From contig FR899623.1 of assembly GCA_000437435.1 (NCBI GenBank), positions 1 through 64,000 of the forward strand: 64,000 nucleotides of DNA, written 5' to 3'. Below the pieces are notes generated by a model. That model searched no databases, was not told the DNA's origin, and worked only from the letters and a program-made list of their open reading frames with translations. The DNA is from Clostridium sp. CAG:768 (GTDB lineage Bacteria > Cyanobacteriota > Vampirovibrionia > Gastranaerophilales > Gastranaerophilaceae). Positions 53,432 to 61,675 of this stretch are shown piece by piece. Position numbers and translations under genes: made by a program. Position 1 is the first letter of the stretch. Every line of letters begins with the position of its first letter.

Positions 53432-53461
53432 AAAAAAAAATCGTTGAAAGTGTTCAACGAT
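53432..53461 (-). terminator. Intrinsic terminator on the minus strand
   Basis: Minus-strand ATCGTTGAA pairs exactly with TTCAACGAT around CACT, followed by a run of eight to nine T. It lies downstream of the 53528 gene. Confidence 0.75.
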
Positions 53462-53527
53462 ATTATGTATTGTTATAAATTATTGCTATCCCAAATCTCG
53501 GTAGCTGTTCTTAACAGCAGAGGTTGC

Positions 53528-53740
53528 TTATCGGGCTAAGCCCTCTTTGTGAAATTTCACAAGTTTTGCAAGATGCCATTCTCTTGCACTTATGTCATCT
53601 ATTTGGTTTTTAATATCTTCTAATTCTGCAAGCAGTGTTTGCAAATCTTTTCTTTGAGGGATTGGCTTTTCGAAATGTTCTTCATCTTCCAGCCAAAATA
53701 GAGGCAAACAATTGTTTTCGAATAATTCTTTGTCATTCAT
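53528..53740 (-). CDS. Small hypothetical protein, 70 residues
   Basis: Start at 53740 with CGGAG 9-10 bases upstream. The sequence is acidic with a helical second half (LQTLLAELEDIKNQIDDISA), likely a short coiled coil. No signal and no known family. It follows the 53793 gene by 52 bases on the same strand, so the two may be co-expressed. About 67 bases downstream lie the stem-loop GCTGTTcttAACAGC (weak) and the terminator. Confidence 0.62.
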   Translation of the reverse strand: MNDKELFENNCLPLFWLEDEEHFEKPIPQRKDLQTLLAELEDIKNQIDDISAREWHLAKLVKFHKEGLAR

Positions 53741-53792
53741 ATGCTACACTCCGGTATTTTTTCTAAGATACACAATTTTTATTAATCAACAG

Positions 53793-54020
53793 TTATGCAT
53801 TTTCTTTCTTTTGATATTGTGTGATAAATGCATGAATCATATCAACTAAATCAAAGTTCCCATATTTAAACGGATAAGGCTGATTTGAATATTCACTGTC
53901 TGTTACTTTTTGCAACTCTCTTACTTGTTGATAATCCAGTGAATCAAAATCGAAACTTGTCATTTCGCCATAATCCAACATAAGATCTTCCATATCCATA
54001 ACTTTTTTTTCTTCGTTCAT
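53793..54020 (-). CDS. Small hypothetical acidic protein, 75 residues
   Basis: AAGGAG about 10 bases before the ATG at 54020. The N-terminus is strongly acidic (MDMEDLMLDYGEMTSFDFDS) and the C-terminal half mostly helical. No membrane segment or recognised family. Possibly an operon with the gene at 53528. Confidence 0.62.
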   Translation of the reverse strand: MNEEKKVMDMEDLMLDYGEMTSFDFDSLDYQQVRELQKVTDSEYSNQPYPFKYGNFDLVDMIHAFITQYQKKENA

Positions 54021-54200
54021 GAGTACACACTCCTTATTAACAATCTATCAACAAATTTTTTATCGGATATGTTTTAGAAAAACTTTAGGATTTTAAATGT
54101 TTTTGTAACATATTTTTACAAAATTCATTCAAATAGAGGTTTGACTTTGCAGAAAAAATCATTAACATAAAAAATAAAGTAAGTAGAATGAGGGTGTAGT

Positions 54201-54749
54201 ATGACTAATAATATACTTTCAGGTGTTTATGCAGGCTTGACTAATACATATTCATACCTTGCATCACAATATCCAAACGGTTTGACTTTAGATAATATAA
54301 CAGAGGCTAGAACTAAAACTTCTAATTATAATGTTTTAAATCAATCTTTTGCATCATATTTGCAGACAAATTTTTCATCTATTGATAAAGATGGTGACGG
54401 TATAATTACAGCAGAAGAAATGAATAACCTTTCAAATACAATTTCTACACAAGGTTTGACAAAAGCTGAATTAACACAATTATATGCATCAGGTTCAAGC
54501 GGTTTGTCTGAAAGTACAATGACAAAAATTCTTGAACATTTTGATGAAATGGATACAAATCATGATGGTAGAATTACTAGTGCTGAAATTTCAGCATATG
54601 ATGTAAATTGTGCAAGAATGGAAGTTGAAGATGAATTCAATAATCGTCGAGCAACTGATATGTCAGTTTTTTACGGAGATAGCAGTTCATCATCTTCTGA
54701 TACATATAGCTTATTAAGTTATAAGTATAAATCAAGCAGTGATTCATAG
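54201..54749 (+). CDS. EF-hand protein
   Basis: 182 residues with two canonical EF-hand loops: D62-x-D-x-D-G-x-I-x-x-x-E73 in DKDGDGIITAEE and D118-x-N-x-D-G-x-I-x-x-x-E129 in DTNHDGRITSAE. The N-terminus starts MTNNILSGVYAGLTNTYS and the C-terminus is Ser-rich. No Sec signal is visible, so it may be cytoplasmic or leave by another route. Calcium-binding by the loops is inferred. A terminator follows at 54796. Confidence 0.82.
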   Translation: MTNNILSGVYAGLTNTYSYLASQYPNGLTLDNITEARTKTSNYNVLNQSFASYLQTNFSSIDKDGDGIITAEEMNNLSNTISTQGLTKAELTQLYASGSSGLSESTMTKILEHFDEMDTNHDGRITSAEISAYDVNCARMEVEDEFNNRRATDMSVFYGDSSSSSSDTYSLLSYKYKSSSDS

Positions 54750-54795
54750 ACCTATATTACACACACTAAACTTAGTAACGATACATTTGGAAAGG

Positions 54796-54831
54796 AAATG
54801 ACGCTTTATATTTAAAGAGTCATTTTTTTTT
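54796..54831 (+). terminator. Intrinsic terminator after EF-hand gene
   Basis: AAATGAC with an internal CTTT/AAAG pairing and GTCATTT forms the stem, followed by a long T run (GTCATTTTTTTTT). Confidence 0.78.
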
Positions 54832-54837
54832 GTTTTA

Positions 54838-54866
54838 TTGAAAATCGCTAAAATATATGTTAAAAT
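54838..54866 (+). promoter_or_regulatory. Extended -10 sigma-70 promoter for the G-tract prepilin gene
   Basis: TTGAAA, 17-base spacer, TGTTAAAAT (extended -10, -10 = TAAAAT at 54861-54866). The -35 and spacing match those of the promoter of the truncated gene at 36. The message would start near 54873 and carry AAAGGAGC 7 bases before the ATG. Confidence 0.7.
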
Positions 54867-54897
54867 AATTAAGTACAAACATAAAAGGAGCTTTAGA

Positions 54898-55751
54898 ATG
54901 GAAAGAGATTTATTGTTTAGAAAAGTCGGGGGGGGGGCGATTTAACAGCTTTCCTGCTTGCTTTTTGCCCGATTGGTATAAAAAGAAAAAAGTGTTATGT
55001 TGAGGATATAAAACATCAAATAAATGCTTTTACTCTTGCAGAAGTTTTAATAACACTTGGTATTATTGGTGTAGTTGCAGCTATGACTATGCCTTCTTTA
55101 ATTCAAAAGTATAGAGATAAAGAGTTAATTGTAAGGACAAAAAGAGTTTATTCTAATATTCAAAATGCTGTTTCTTTAGCACAGAAAGAAAATGATGTTG
55201 TTGGTGATAATACTTTTTTATTTGATCCTACTAAAACAAGTGCAGAGGTTGTTCAAGCTTTTGCAAAATATTTTAATGGTTCAATGGTATGTACTAAAAA
55301 AAATGATACCGGATGTGAAAAATTTTATTATTCAGTAAAATACGCAACAAGAAGGAAAGATGATACCACAGGAGCTACAATGGGCACAAATCTTTCAAAT
55401 TCAAAAATAATTTTGAATGATGGTTCTTTAATTGCAGTAAACCAGATGACATCTTGTGAAAGGACTTTTACAGATTGTAAAAGAGATTCGGATTATAATT
55501 GTATAAAAGATAAAGACGGAAATACTGAATTAGTTACTAAAATGTTATATATTTGTGCGTATATTGAATTTGATGTAAATGGACCAAGTTTACCAAATCA
55601 GTTTGGGCGTGATGTTTATGAACTAGAAGTATATAAAGATAAAATTTCGCCAAATTTATCTAATCTACCAGGAGGAAAGAGTTTAAAAAATATTCTTACG
55701 GGAATTGATAAATTAGAGTATACTCCTTATAATATTGGGGAAAGTGATTAA
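54898..55751 (+). CDS. Prepilin gene interrupted by a frame-breaking G10 tract (phase-variable candidate)
   Basis: The ATG at 54898 has a good ribosome site and promoter, but reading through GTC and ten G stops after 15 residues. The prepilin proper is in the +2 frame: an intact stretch from DLTAFLLAFCPIGIKRKK to the pilin N-terminus FTLAEVLITLGIIGVVAAM, and then about 222 residues to 55751. With eight or eleven G the reading frame runs from the ATG into this whole protein; with nine or ten it stops early. The leader would be about 45 residues, unusually long, with Ala at -1. No other in-frame start codon precedes the FTLAEV motif, so the later ATG at 55083 would lack the signal. Sequencing error in the tract is possible. 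Confidence 0.72.
54928..54937. repeat. Homopolymeric G10 tract (slippage site)
   Basis: Ten G in a row, codons 11-13 of the gene at 54898. In a DNA segment of low G+C content, this is one of two such tracts seen (the other at the window start). Polymerase slippage at this length is common in contingency loci. Confidence 0.85.
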
Positions 55752-55764
55752 TGATATAATAAAT

Positions 55765-55794
55765 AAAAAGTTCCAAATAATTTTGGAACTTTTT
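55765..55794. terminator. Bidirectional intrinsic terminator
   Basis: AAAAAGTTCCAAA is mirrored exactly by TTTGGAACTTTTT around TAAT, between the convergent prepilin gene and eno. Confidence 0.88.
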
Positions 55795-55805
55795 ATTTGA
55801 TTTTT

Positions 55806-57089
55806 TTACTTTTGACCGTTAAATGCTTGTAGTCCTAAGTATTTAGCGGCAGATCCGAGTTTTTGCTCAATTCTTAAAAGCTGATTATATTTAGCCATTC
55901 TGTCAGATCTTGATGCTGAACCTGTTTTGATTTGACCGCTGTTTACAGCTACTGCAAGATCTGCAATAAATGTGTCTTCCGTTTCACCTGATCTGTGTGA
56001 AATAATTGTTGTATAACCTGCTGCATGTGCCATTGATATTGCATCTAATGTTTCCGATAATGTGCCGATTTGGTTAACTTTTATCAAAATTGAATTTGCA
56101 ACATTACGTTTGATACCGTCTGCTAAACGTCTTGTGTTTGTTACAAACAAATCATCACCTACTAACTGGCAGTGATTTCCTATACGTTGGGTAAGCATTT
56201 CCCAGCCTTCCCAATCCTGTTCTGCCATACCGTCTTCTATAGAAATTATCGGATATTTTTTAACCCATTCTTCTAAAAAGTCTGTCATTTCTTTATTGTC
56301 AAATGATTTGCCCTCACCTTTCAGGTTATATTTTCCGTTTTCATAGAATTCTGATGATGCAACATCAAGACAAATTTTTATTTGATTTGTGTTATAACCC
56401 GCTTTATCAATAGCTTCTAAGATTACTTCAATACCTTCAGCATTAGATTGAAGATTTGGAGCGAATCCGCCTTCATCTCCTACTGAAGTTGCCATTCCTT
56501 TATTTTTCAAAACACTTTTTAAAGTATGGAAAACATTACATCCCATTTCAATGGCGTGAGAAAAACTTTCTGCTCCGACTGGTGCTATCATAAATTCTTG
56601 GAAATCAATATTATTATCAGCATGAGCTCCGCCGTTAATAATATTCATCATCGGTACAGGTAAAGTTAAAGCATTAATTCCGCCTAAGTATCTGTAAAGA
56701 GCCATGTCATATGCTTTAGATGCTGCTTTTGCAACTGCAAGAGATACTCCTAAAATAGCATTTGCACCGAGTTTTGATTTATTTTCAGTCCCGTCCATGT
56801 CAATCATGAATGTGTCTATTTCTTTTTGATGGGAAGCTTTTTCTCCTATAAGTTCAGGTGCAATTATATTATTTACGTTATCAACGGCTTTTTGAACGCT
56901 TTTTCCCATATATTTTGATTTATCACCATCGCGTAATTCCAAAGCTTCAAAAATTCCTGTAGAAGCTCCTGAGGGTACTGCCGCACGACCTTTTACTCCG
57001 TTTGTAAGTTTTACATCGACTTCTACTGTTGGATTGCCGCGAGAATCTAATATTTGTCTTGCGTAAATGTCTTCTATAAATGTTGACAT
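55806..57089 (-). CDS. eno: Enolase
   Basis: 427 residues, glycolytic 2-phosphoglycerate dehydratase. The full set of family motifs is present: ARQILDSRGNPTVEVDV, MMNIINGGAHADNN, VGDEGGFAPN, the metal ligands in SIEDGMAEQDW and VGDDLFVTN, KVNQIGT and SHRSGETED. AGGAGG is 7 bases before the ATG at 57089. An inverted repeat lies in the 5' leader (57113). Cytoplasmic and presumably high-level. Confidence 0.97.
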   Translation of the reverse strand: MSTFIEDIYARQILDSRGNPTVEVDVKLTNGVKGRAAVPSGASTGIFEALELRDGDKSKYMGKSVQKAVDNVNNIIAPELIGEKASHQKEIDTFMIDMDGTENKSKLGANAILGVSLAVAKAASKAYDMALYRYLGGINALTLPVPMMNIINGGAHADNNIDFQEFMIAPVGAESFSHAIEMGCNVFHTLKSVLKNKGMATSVGDEGGFAPNLQSNAEGIEVILEAIDKAGYNTNQIKICLDVASSEFYENGKYNLKGEGKSFDNKEMTDFLEEWVKKYPIISIEDGMAEQDWEGWEMLTQRIGNHCQLVGDDLFVTNTRRLADGIKRNVANSILIKVNQIGTLSETLDAISMAHAAGYTTIISHRSGETEDTFIADLAVAVNSGQIKTGSASRSDRMAKYNQLLRIEQKLGSAAKYLGLQAFNGQK

Positions 57090-57112
57090 ATTCTGCCTCC
57101 TATTTTTATTTA

Positions 57113-57144
57113 TCTATATAAATTTGAAAAAAGATTTATATAGA
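57113..57144 (-). promoter_or_regulatory. 11-bp inverted repeat in the eno 5' leader
   Basis: TCTATATAAAT (57113-57123) is mirrored by ATTTATATAGA (57134-57144), 10 bases apart and 24 bases before the eno start. A minus-strand extended -10 (TGTAAAAT, 57146-57153) puts the transcript start near 57139, so the mRNA would begin inside the hairpin. It may protect the message or be a regulator site. Confidence 0.45.
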
Positions 57145-57262
57145 CATTTTACACTCTTTTTGACCTTGTGATAATCTTTTCATAAAACTTTTAACTTTGC
57201 AAGTAGGTTATGTAGTCTAAATATATGATGTATAATATTAAATCAGTTTATATAATAAAAAA

Positions 57263-58381
57263 ATGGATAAAAGTTTACTAAATCAAAAGTTTGAGGAATT
57301 ATATACTAAAAATTTAGCACCTAAAATTATTCCTCTTGAACAAGAAAGAATAGCTGCTTCAAAAATATCAAATATTAATAACTTATTAAGCTTATTGTTT
57401 TTTATTGGTGCTTTCGGTGGGACATTGTTATTATCAAAGTTGTATTTTTTATTATTATTAGTTCCTGCTGTAATAATATTTGTAATAGAAAATAAAAGAC
57501 AGCGTAAATTTAGGTTGAAAACAAAACAGCAGTTATTAATGGAACTTTTTTCTTTGTTTGGAAAATTCCAGTATTCTCCTGATAAAGAACTTATAACAAA
57601 AAATGAAATACATAAAACAGGTTTATTCCCAAGATTTAATCTTAAACGAGATGATGATAGAATTTTTGGAAATTACAAGGGAATGGATGTTGTTATTGTT
57701 GAAACCGAATTATCTCATACTGTTTCAACAAAAAAAGGAAATTCAAGCGACAGTAAAACTATAAGGGATTTTAATGGTTTAATTATAAAAGTAAATTTAA
57801 ATAAGCCATATAAAGGTAGAACTCTTTTATATCAAAAAGCAATTGGACAAAAAGGTCAAAAACAAGCAATAAAATCTATGTTATCAGAAGGTTTAGGTGA
57901 AAAAGATGCCGAAAAAATTGCAAATTCAGATATTGCTAATGTAGTAACTGGGGTTTTAGCTTTTACAGAAAAACCTATACTAAAACATTTGAATCTATCT
58001 GGAGAAGGTTTGTCTATTGATCTTAGCAGTGAAATTAGAGTTGATAGAAATCTAAAAAAAGTTACTCTTGAGGATCCTGAGTTTAATGAAATGTATGATA
58101 TGTATTCTGATGATCAGGTTGAAGCAAGATATATTGTAACTCCTACTTTTATGGAAAGACTTAAAAATGTAAGAGAAGTTATTGGGGGATATCATATTCA
58201 TTGTATGATAGAAAATCAGTATATTACTTTATTTATTGAAATTCCTCAGGATTTCTTTGAAATTGGTAGTTTATTACGTTCAATTAATGATAAAAGAATT
58301 TATGAACATATATTTATTCAGTTAATAAATATATTTAATCTTATTCATTATTTCAAATTGGATAAAAAATTAGGTTTATAA
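57263..58381 (+). CDS. DUF3137-type membrane protein
   Basis: 372 residues with two adjacent hydrophobic helices (about 44-80) and a large soluble C-terminal domain. The DUF3137-like block is DDQVEARYIVTPTFMERL, after DLSSEIRVDRN. The function is unknown. It is followed 19 bases later by a LemA gene, a neighbour seen with this family elsewhere, so the two may act together at the membrane. Confidence 0.78.
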   Translation: MDKSLLNQKFEELYTKNLAPKIIPLEQERIAASKISNINNLLSLLFFIGAFGGTLLLSKLYFLLLLVPAVIIFVIENKRQRKFRLKTKQQLLMELFSLFGKFQYSPDKELITKNEIHKTGLFPRFNLKRDDDRIFGNYKGMDVVIVETELSHTVSTKKGNSSDSKTIRDFNGLIIKVNLNKPYKGRTLLYQKAIGQKGQKQAIKSMLSEGLGEKDAEKIANSDIANVVTGVLAFTEKPILKHLNLSGEGLSIDLSSEIRVDRNLKKVTLEDPEFNEMYDMYSDDQVEARYIVTPTFMERLKNVREVIGGYHIHCMIENQYITLFIEIPQDFFEIGSLLRSINDKRIYEHIFIQLINIFNLIHYFKLDKKLGL

Positions 58382-58400
58382 TTGAGAAAGGATATTTAAA

Positions 58401-58949
58401 ATGGATATTTTATTATTGTTAGTTGTACTTGCGATTATTGGGCCTTATTTGATTTATGTACAACTTATTAAGAAAAAAAACCAAGTTAAACAAGCTGAAG
58501 GTAGCATTGATGTTCAATTAAAAAAACGTTATGACTTAATTCCTAATATTTTAACAATTGCTAAAAAATTTATGGAACATGAAAGATCTTTGATTGAAGA
58601 TATTACAAAGCTTAGAACTCAAGCTGCAAATGCAAATGAAATGTCAGAAAAAATAAAACTAGACAATGCAATTAAAGGAAAAATGGAACAATTGATGGTT
58701 AATTTTGAAAATTATCCTCAATTAAAATCAGATGCAACAATGGTTCAAGCAATGGAGACTTATGCAGAAGTCGAAGAACATATTGCTGCTGCAAGAAGAT
58801 TTTATAATAGTGCGGTGAATGAATTAAATAATGCAGTTGAGATTTTTCCATCATCAATTATTGCAGGCATGTTGAATATAAAAGCAAAACCATATTTTGA
58901 AATTCAAGAAAATGAAAAACGTCCTGTTAATGCATCTGATATTTTATAA
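58401..58949 (+). CDS. LemA family protein
   Basis: 182 residues. One N-terminal membrane helix (about 3-22), then the LemA domain: QAEGSIDVQLKKRYDLIPN (family signature), AAARRFYNSAVNELNNAVEIFPS and FEIQENEKRPV. LemA proteins sit at the inner membrane with a periplasmic helical domain and usually no known job. AAAGGA is 8 bases upstream. A terminator follows at 58978. Confidence 0.92.
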   Translation: MDILLLLVVLAIIGPYLIYVQLIKKKNQVKQAEGSIDVQLKKRYDLIPNILTIAKKFMEHERSLIEDITKLRTQAANANEMSEKIKLDNAIKGKMEQLMVNFENYPQLKSDATMVQAMETYAEVEEHIAAARRFYNSAVNELNNAVEIFPSSIIAGMLNIKAKPYFEIQENEKRPVNASDIL

Positions 58950-58977
58950 TTAATAATAATATTTAAAATAAGTGTAT

Positions 58978-59011
58978 AACATCCCTTCTATTTATTTGGA
59001 AGGGATGTTTT
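58978..59011. terminator. Bidirectional intrinsic terminator
   Basis: AACATCCCTTC is mirrored exactly by GAAGGGATGTT with T runs on both sides. It stops lemA and the convergent MATE gene. Confidence 0.85.
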
Positions 59012-60392
59012 AATTATTCGATAAATAACTGTGAATTTTATTTTTAATTTTATAAATAATGTGTTTAATACTATATAAATATCCTAAAAATAGCACAGTA
59101 GAAGCACTTACCCAAGCAATAGGACCAGCATAAAACATGCCGATATAACCAAATTTTATAGCTAGATAAACCGCTGTGAATGCTCTCATTACAAGTTCTG
59201 CAATACTTGATAATAATGGGAAAACAGTTTCTCCCATACCTTGCAAAGCATTTCTGTAAATAAAGATTTGACCGAGGAAGAAATAAAATATTGTACTTAT
59301 TAAAAGGTAACTGTGTGCAATATTAATAATTTCTTTTGTAGCAGTTCCAATAAAAGCTCCGATGATATTTGTTCCCCAAAATCTCATTACAAAAGCCATT
59401 ACTATACTTAATGCAATATTAATTGTAGAAGTTTTAATTACACCTAATCGTATTCTTTTGAATTTGCGAGCTCCGAAGTTTTGTGCAACATAAGCAGCTA
59501 GAGCGACACCAAATGACATCATAGGTAAAGTCGCAATTTGTTCTATTCTTAATGCTGCAGTCATTGCAGCAATAACGTTTGATCCGAAAGAGTTGCATAC
59601 ACTCTGGATTATAAGAATACTAATTCCAAGAATAGAAAATTGAACGGCCATTGGGACTCCTATTTTCAGATGTTCATATGCTGAATCATAAAAATCTTTA
59701 TCAAATTTTAAAAGCCATTCACTTTTATGTATTCTAAGAATTGGAAATTTATATTTTATAAAAATTGTACATAAAATAACAGAGATTCCTTGTGAAAGAA
59801 TTACAGCGATAGCAGAACCTGGAACTCCCATATGAAAAACGATTATAAAAATAAGAGCTAATATAATGTTTATTAAAGATGCAATAATTAAAAAGTATAA
59901 AGGAGTTTTGCTATCACCAAGAGCTCTTATAATACTTGCAAGCATGTTGTACATTGTTGTTGCAATTAAACCTATAATGATAATTTCAACATACCAAAAA
60001 GCGTTATGATAAATATTATCAGGTACGTTCATCCATTTTAAAATGTAATTCATTGATAATGCAAAAATAGATGAAAAAATAAAAGTTACAATTACGCTTA
60101 AAATTGTAGATATGACAACAGAATTTCGCACACCTTTTATATCTTTAGCCCCAAATCTTTGACCTGTCACTACTGCAAAACCATTGGTTAATCCAACAAT
60201 TATAAATGTAATTAAGAAAAACAAAGGAGCTACAGCTCCGACAGCAGCAAATGATTCAACTCCTAGGGTCCTTCCAACAATTACAAGGTCTGCGATGTTA
60301 TATAATTGCTGAAAAACATTCCCGATTAAAAGCGGTACAGAAAATAGCAATATATGTTTTAAGGGGCTCCCTTTTGTCATATCAGTAATCAT
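59010..60392 (-). CDS. MATE family efflux transporter
   Basis: 460 residues with 12 predicted membrane helices. Family marks are FSVPLLIGNVFQQLYNIAD (helix 1), VGRTLGVESFAAVGA and GFAVVTGQRFGA. The sequence resembles the DinF/NorM-type cation-coupled drug exporters. The ATG is at 60392, with AAGGT about 7 bases upstream. It is a separate exporter from the EmrAB pump. Confidence 0.93.
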   Translation of the reverse strand: MITDMTKGSPLKHILLFSVPLLIGNVFQQLYNIADLVIVGRTLGVESFAAVGAVAPLFFLITFIIVGLTNGFAVVTGQRFGAKDIKGVRNSVVISTILSVIVTFIFSSIFALSMNYILKWMNVPDNIYHNAFWYVEIIIIGLIATTMYNMLASIIRALGDSKTPLYFLIIASLINIILALIFIIVFHMGVPGSAIAVILSQGISVILCTIFIKYKFPILRIHKSEWLLKFDKDFYDSAYEHLKIGVPMAVQFSILGISILIIQSVCNSFGSNVIAAMTAALRIEQIATLPMMSFGVALAAYVAQNFGARKFKRIRLGVIKTSTINIALSIVMAFVMRFWGTNIIGAFIGTATKEIINIAHSYLLISTIFYFFLGQIFIYRNALQGMGETVFPLLSSIAELVMRAFTAVYLAIKFGYIGMFYAGPIAWVSASTVLFLGYLYSIKHIIYKIKNKIHSYLSNN

Positions 60393-60521
60393 AAAACCAT
60401 ACCTTTTTAATTATCTTTTCTAAATTAAATTATACTAAAAATAGAATTGTTTTACAAAATACTTGAAATTTAAAATATTTTGTGCAAAGATAGATTTTGT
60501 CAATTAAATAATAAGACTTAT

Positions 60522-60595
60522 GGCAAGGTAGCTCAGCTGGTGAGAGCGCACGGCTCATACCCGTGAGGTCGAGAGTTCGAATCTCTCCCTTGCTA
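60522..60595 (+). tRNA. tRNA with CAU anticodon (elongator Met or Ile2)
   Basis: 74 nt, cloverleaf intact: acceptor GGCAAGG with CCTTGCT (G1-U72 wobble), D arm GCTC...GAGC, anticodon arm CACGG-CTCATAC-CCGTG and T arm GAGAG-TTCGAAT-CTCTC, with discriminator A. The 3' CCA is not encoded. The anticodon stem lacks the three G-C pairs of an initiator. CAU can be Met, or Ile2 if the C34 is lysidine-modified; the two cannot be told apart here without TilS determinants. Confidence 0.92.
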
Positions 60596-60664
60596 TTTTT
60601 ATTTTATATTTAATTTTTGAATTTCCCCAAATATTGCTCTATTAGTAATAAAAAGATTAGAATA

Positions 60665-61189
60665 TTAAATATCTTTTTTAGAAGTTTTAAGTTTAATAAA
60701 ATGATCAATATTTCTGTACTTAAATACTTTAGCAGGATTTCCTCCAGCAATTGCATAAGGAGGTATTTCTCCATGAACAACTGAACCTGCCTGGATTATT
60801 GCTCCTTCACCTATAACTGTTCCAGGTAATATTATTACTTTTGCTCCTATCCAAACAAAATCACCTATAATAACGTCACTTTTTATTGTGGTACTATCAT
60901 AAGGAATATCATTCCCCTCATAATTGTGGCTCGTGGATATTATTTGTGAATCAAATCCTGCAACAAAATAATTTCCTAAAATTACTTTTCCATTTCCGCT
61001 TATATGCATACCGTTAAGTTTTACATGGTTTTTAATAATAGTGTTTTTATTAACAGTTGAAAATCTTGAACATTGAAAATTTTTGCCAATATGTTTAGCA
61101 GTAAAGATTATTTGTATACTATTACAAAATTCTCTAAACCAAATTCGTAAAAATTTTATAGGAATTAGACAGGATAAAATCTTAATCAT
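60665..61189 (-). CDS. Hexapeptide-repeat acyl/acetyltransferase
   Basis: 174 residues. The left-handed beta helix is evident: GNGKVILGNYFVAGFDSQII, VIIGDFVWIGAKVIILPGTV and IGEGAIIQAGSVVHGEIPPY, ending AGGNPAKVFKYR, the signature of LbH acetyltransferases (WbbJ/CysE-like). The likely substrate is a sugar or O-antigen-type glycan, but no surface-sugar cluster adjoins. The tRNA lies just beyond its 3' end. Confidence 0.87.
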   Translation of the reverse strand: MIKILSCLIPIKFLRIWFREFCNSIQIIFTAKHIGKNFQCSRFSTVNKNTIIKNHVKLNGMHISGNGKVILGNYFVAGFDSQIISTSHNYEGNDIPYDSTTIKSDVIIGDFVWIGAKVIILPGTVIGEGAIIQAGSVVHGEIPPYAIAGGNPAKVFKYRNIDHFIKLKTSKKDI

Positions 61190-61312
61190 ATTTATAACCT
61201 GAGAAAATTATATTGAAATAAAGGTAACTTGTCAATCACTTTTTATATTAATGTAACTCGCTAGAGGTTTTTAAAAAATACTTTATACGATAACCTAATA
61301 AAGAGGAAATTT

Positions 61313-61666
61313 ATGTTTTGTATTGACAAAAAAAATATAGGAACTGTTATAAAACAAGCTCGAAAAAAAGCAGGCTTAAAACAATATGAACTTGCAGAAA
61401 TGGCAGGTTTTTCAGAAAAACACTTGTGTAGAATTGAAAATGGAAAATATCTGCCTAAACTGGAACATTTTTTGAGTATAGTGTCTATTCTAAATTTAAA
61501 ACTTGATGACTTTGGTATTAATTCTATAAATAAAGAAATGTCATCTGATAAAACAAATCTTATAAATAAAATTTTAACAAGTGACGATAAACTTGTTAAA
61601 ATATATAGTGAAATTTTTGAAAATATGGATAAAATTATTAATTTAGCTAAAAACAAATTAATTTAA
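61313..61666 (+). CDS. XRE-family regulator with an extended C-terminus
   Basis: 117 residues. The HTH is IKQARKKAGLKQYELAEMAG, FSEKHLCRIENGKYLPK. An additional 50 residues form a helical C-terminus (EIFENMDKIINLAKNKL). GAGGAA lies 5-6 bases upstream. It converges on the HxlR gene. Target unknown; no obvious operator. Confidence 0.85.
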   Translation: MFCIDKKNIGTVIKQARKKAGLKQYELAEMAGFSEKHLCRIENGKYLPKLEHFLSIVSILNLKLDDFGINSINKEMSSDKTNLINKILTSDDKLVKIYSEIFENMDKIINLAKNKLI

Positions 61667-61675
61667 ACTATAAAA

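Noticed and set aside
53503..53517. Short stem-loop GCTGTTcttAACAGC as a regulatory RNA
   Set aside because: Only 6 bp and no T tail; it lies in the 3' region between a terminator and a small gene and could be chance.
55083..55751. Translation start at the ATG of MTMPSLIQKY as the real gene start
   Set aside because: It would remove the prepilin motif FTLAEVLITLGIIG that is intact just upstream in the same frame; the G10 frameshift explains the absence of an upstream start better.
60522..60595. Initiator tRNA-fMet
   Set aside because: The anticodon stem is CACGG/CCGTG and lacks the three consecutive G-C pairs of initiators.
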